Positions 23,186 to 24,247 of a stretch of DNA of 24,247 bases are shown piece by piece. Both the position numbers and the translations under genes were made by a program. This DNA comes from an uncultured Prevotella sp. (GTDB lineage Bacteria > Bacteroidota > Bacteroidia > Bacteroidales > Bacteroidaceae). The DNA is taken from the NCBI GenBank assembly GCA_900557035.1, contig USRA01000031.1:1-24247 (forward strand). Reading direction: 5' to 3'. Below the pieces are notes generated by a model. It was not told where the DNA came from. It made no database searches and saw only the letters and a program-made list of their open reading frames with translations. The stretch's first letter is position 1; each line of letters begins with the position of its first letter.

Positions 23186-23938
23186 TTATAATTCCAGTTT
23201 AAACTTAATAGGATGCTTCTTGCCATAGCGGGTCCAGAACTTGGCACGTTTCTTCATCACATAATCCACAGCCTCATCCACATTGTAATCTCTTACCTTG
23301 GCGTATTCCGAAACCAGGATTCGGATAAACTCCTTTGGTCCCCAGAACTTTCGGAGATTATAGAGTCCTTCCTTGATGCTGATTTCTCCAAACTTCATGC
23401 GGTTGATATCTACGATGATGAAATGGAAGCCCTCATCATCCTGTTTCCACAATACGTTGCCTGGCGTGAAATCCTTATGCAGGATTTTCTTGTTATGCAT
23501 ATCAGCAGCGAAATGCGCCAGCGCCTTAGCCAGTTTTTCGTAGGTTCCTGGTGCTGCATCGCCCACTTCGTAAAGCGTATGCAGGTTGTCACACTGCAAG
23601 GTGATGAGATAGGTATATCCCAAAAGCCCGATGGCATTACGCTCTTCAATAAGGGCAATAGGTGTAGGAGTTCCGATGCCTTTCTTCTCCAATATCATCG
23701 GATATTCGAAGGCACGCTCTCCCTTAGGCTTTCTGATACCCCAGGAATAAACCAAACTGTTGGGTCCCTTTGGCACATGAAAGCGCTTCACATTAATAAC
23801 AGTTCCATCAGGAGCTTCCATCACCTTAATGAGATTACGCCCCGTGTAAATCACACGTCCCTCCTGCTCGAACACATCCGGAATGCGCTCGATGAAACTT
23901 CTCATCTCTTCGTATTTTGGGTTTATTTTTATCTTCAT
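23186..23938 (-). CDS. Lipopolysaccharide kinase-like protein (Kdo/WaaP family)
   Basis: 250 aa, small kinase fold, cytoplasmic. Visible elements are the ATP-anchoring Lys51 in INVKRFHVP, an intact catalytic loop HKDFTPGNVLW (Asp156, Asn161) and the metal-binding Asp177 in IIVDINRMKF in place of DFG. This set is typical of Kdo/WaaP/InaA kinases, which phosphorylate LPS core sugars. The surrounding glycosyltransferases support that role; the exact acceptor is inferred. Its ATG overlaps the stop of the upstream disrupted gene (ATGA), a translational coupling layout. It ends at a bidirectional terminator. Confidence 0.85.
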   Translation of the reverse strand: MKIKINPKYEEMRSFIERIPDVFEQEGRVIYTGRNLIKVMEAPDGTVINVKRFHVPKGPNSLVYSWGIRKPKGERAFEYPMILEKKGIGTPTPIALIEERNAIGLLGYTYLITLQCDNLHTLYEVGDAAPGTYEKLAKALAHFAADMHNKKILHKDFTPGNVLWKQDDEGFHFIIVDINRMKFGEISIKEGLYNLRKFWGPKEFIRILVSEYAKVRDYNVDEAVDYVMKKRAKFWTRYGKKHPIKFKLEL

Positions 23939-24247
23939 TTCTTTACAATACTTTTATATTTTTGCCTAGGATGCTTTGGAACTCCAGGGAACATCATTTC
24001 CAAACTCTTGTCGGCTAACATCCGTGGAATGACATAAATCTTTAAATAAGTCTTATTTCTATTAACTTACAGTGCCAATTCATCTAATGACTGCCAGTCC
24101 GAACAAACCAAACATATAAGCTTCTTCAATTCTTCAAAAGATAATTTCTTTTTCTTCCTCAAAGATTCCATGTTTGAAATGCTGATATTCGGACTTGGTA
24201 TATTTGAACTTAAGCTTGCAACCTTAGAGCCTGAACTTGCAATATTA
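23935..24247 (-). pseudogene. AlbA_2/RecG-like ATP-binding protein, C-terminal winged-helix part interrupted by TAA
   Basis: From the window edge the frame reads into KLSFEELKKLICLVCSDW and stops at TAA (24069-24067). The same frame then continues through NRNKTYLKIYVIPRMLADK and MMFPGVPKHPRQKY to a TGA at 23937-23935 that overlaps the kinase ATG. The joined product matches the C-terminal winged-helix pattern I know from AlbA_2/Schlafen-type ATP-binding proteins: a W-x-S-L-x-E-L-A helix, then N-R-x-x-Y-L, V-I-P-x-M, L-E-x-x-Y/F-P and HP-x-Q-K-Y. A single in-frame stop inside a domain suggests a decayed gene, a sequencing error or, less likely, readthrough. Most of the gene lies outside the window. 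Confidence 0.6.

Noticed and set aside
23213..24037. 274-aa plus-strand ORF
   Set aside because: It is antisense to the WaaP-like kinase, whose catalytic motifs are clear.

Overview
The window looks like a chromosomal segment from a Bacteroidota bacterium, most likely Prevotellaceae (Prevotella/Segatella type). The evidence is of three kinds. The promoters are of the Bacteroidota class (TTTG, about 19-21 bp, TAnnTTTG). The gene families are typical of the group: a TGS-domain nucleoside kinase, BspA-type leucine-rich repeats, an AAA-ATPase/PD-(D/E)XK protein, a DUF6056-like membrane protein and a Na/Pi-cotransporter/PhoU fusion. Gene ends are short and AT-rich. The genus is inferred, not proven.

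Left part (1-6200), central metabolism: the 5' half of pckA (minus strand) diverges from upp (uracil phosphoribosyltransferase). A 532-bp noncoding stretch follows. It holds a 363-bp inverted-repeat element built of GAAGAGT boxes, with four 23-bp tandem repeats in its centre, and then a separate 63-nt hairpin. Next come a TGS-domain uridine-kinase-like protein (minus), which with Upp suggests pyrimidine salvage, and a Na/Pi-cotransporter-like protein with a PhoU-like tail (plus).

Middle part (6200-10300): a short Bacteroidota DNA-binding-like hypothetical protein has a probable frameshift near its 3' end. It is followed by a possible small RNA or leader with its own promoter box and terminator, a secreted proline-rich transglutaminase-like protein, and a convergent membrane Ser/Thr kinase with a BspA-like extracytoplasmic region. 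The last two genes share a perfect 56-bp palindrome between their ends.

Right part (10400-19584): two plus-strand transcription units. The first is an SDR epimerase/dehydratase, a PAP2-type lipid phosphatase or phosphotransferase, and miaB. The second is an MsbA-like ABC exporter, an LpxL-like lipid A acyltransferase, an AAA-ATPase/PD-(D/E)XK protein and a WbbI/Gtf3-like glycosyltransferase. The ABC exporter mRNA and the Ser/Thr kinase mRNA both appear to be leaderless, each with exactly 5 nt between the -7 box and the ATG.

End (19600-24247), cell-surface polysaccharide or LPS genes: GT32 and GT8 glycosyltransferases (minus strand; the GT8 gene is strikingly AT-rich), a DUF6056-like polytopic membrane protein (plus) and a Kdo/WaaP-type kinase (minus). 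The kinase start codon overlaps the end of what looks like an AlbA_2/RecG-like winged-helix protein that is interrupted by an in-frame TAA, a probable pseudogene cut by the window edge. I found no rRNA, tRNA, CRISPR array, transposase or phage gene.
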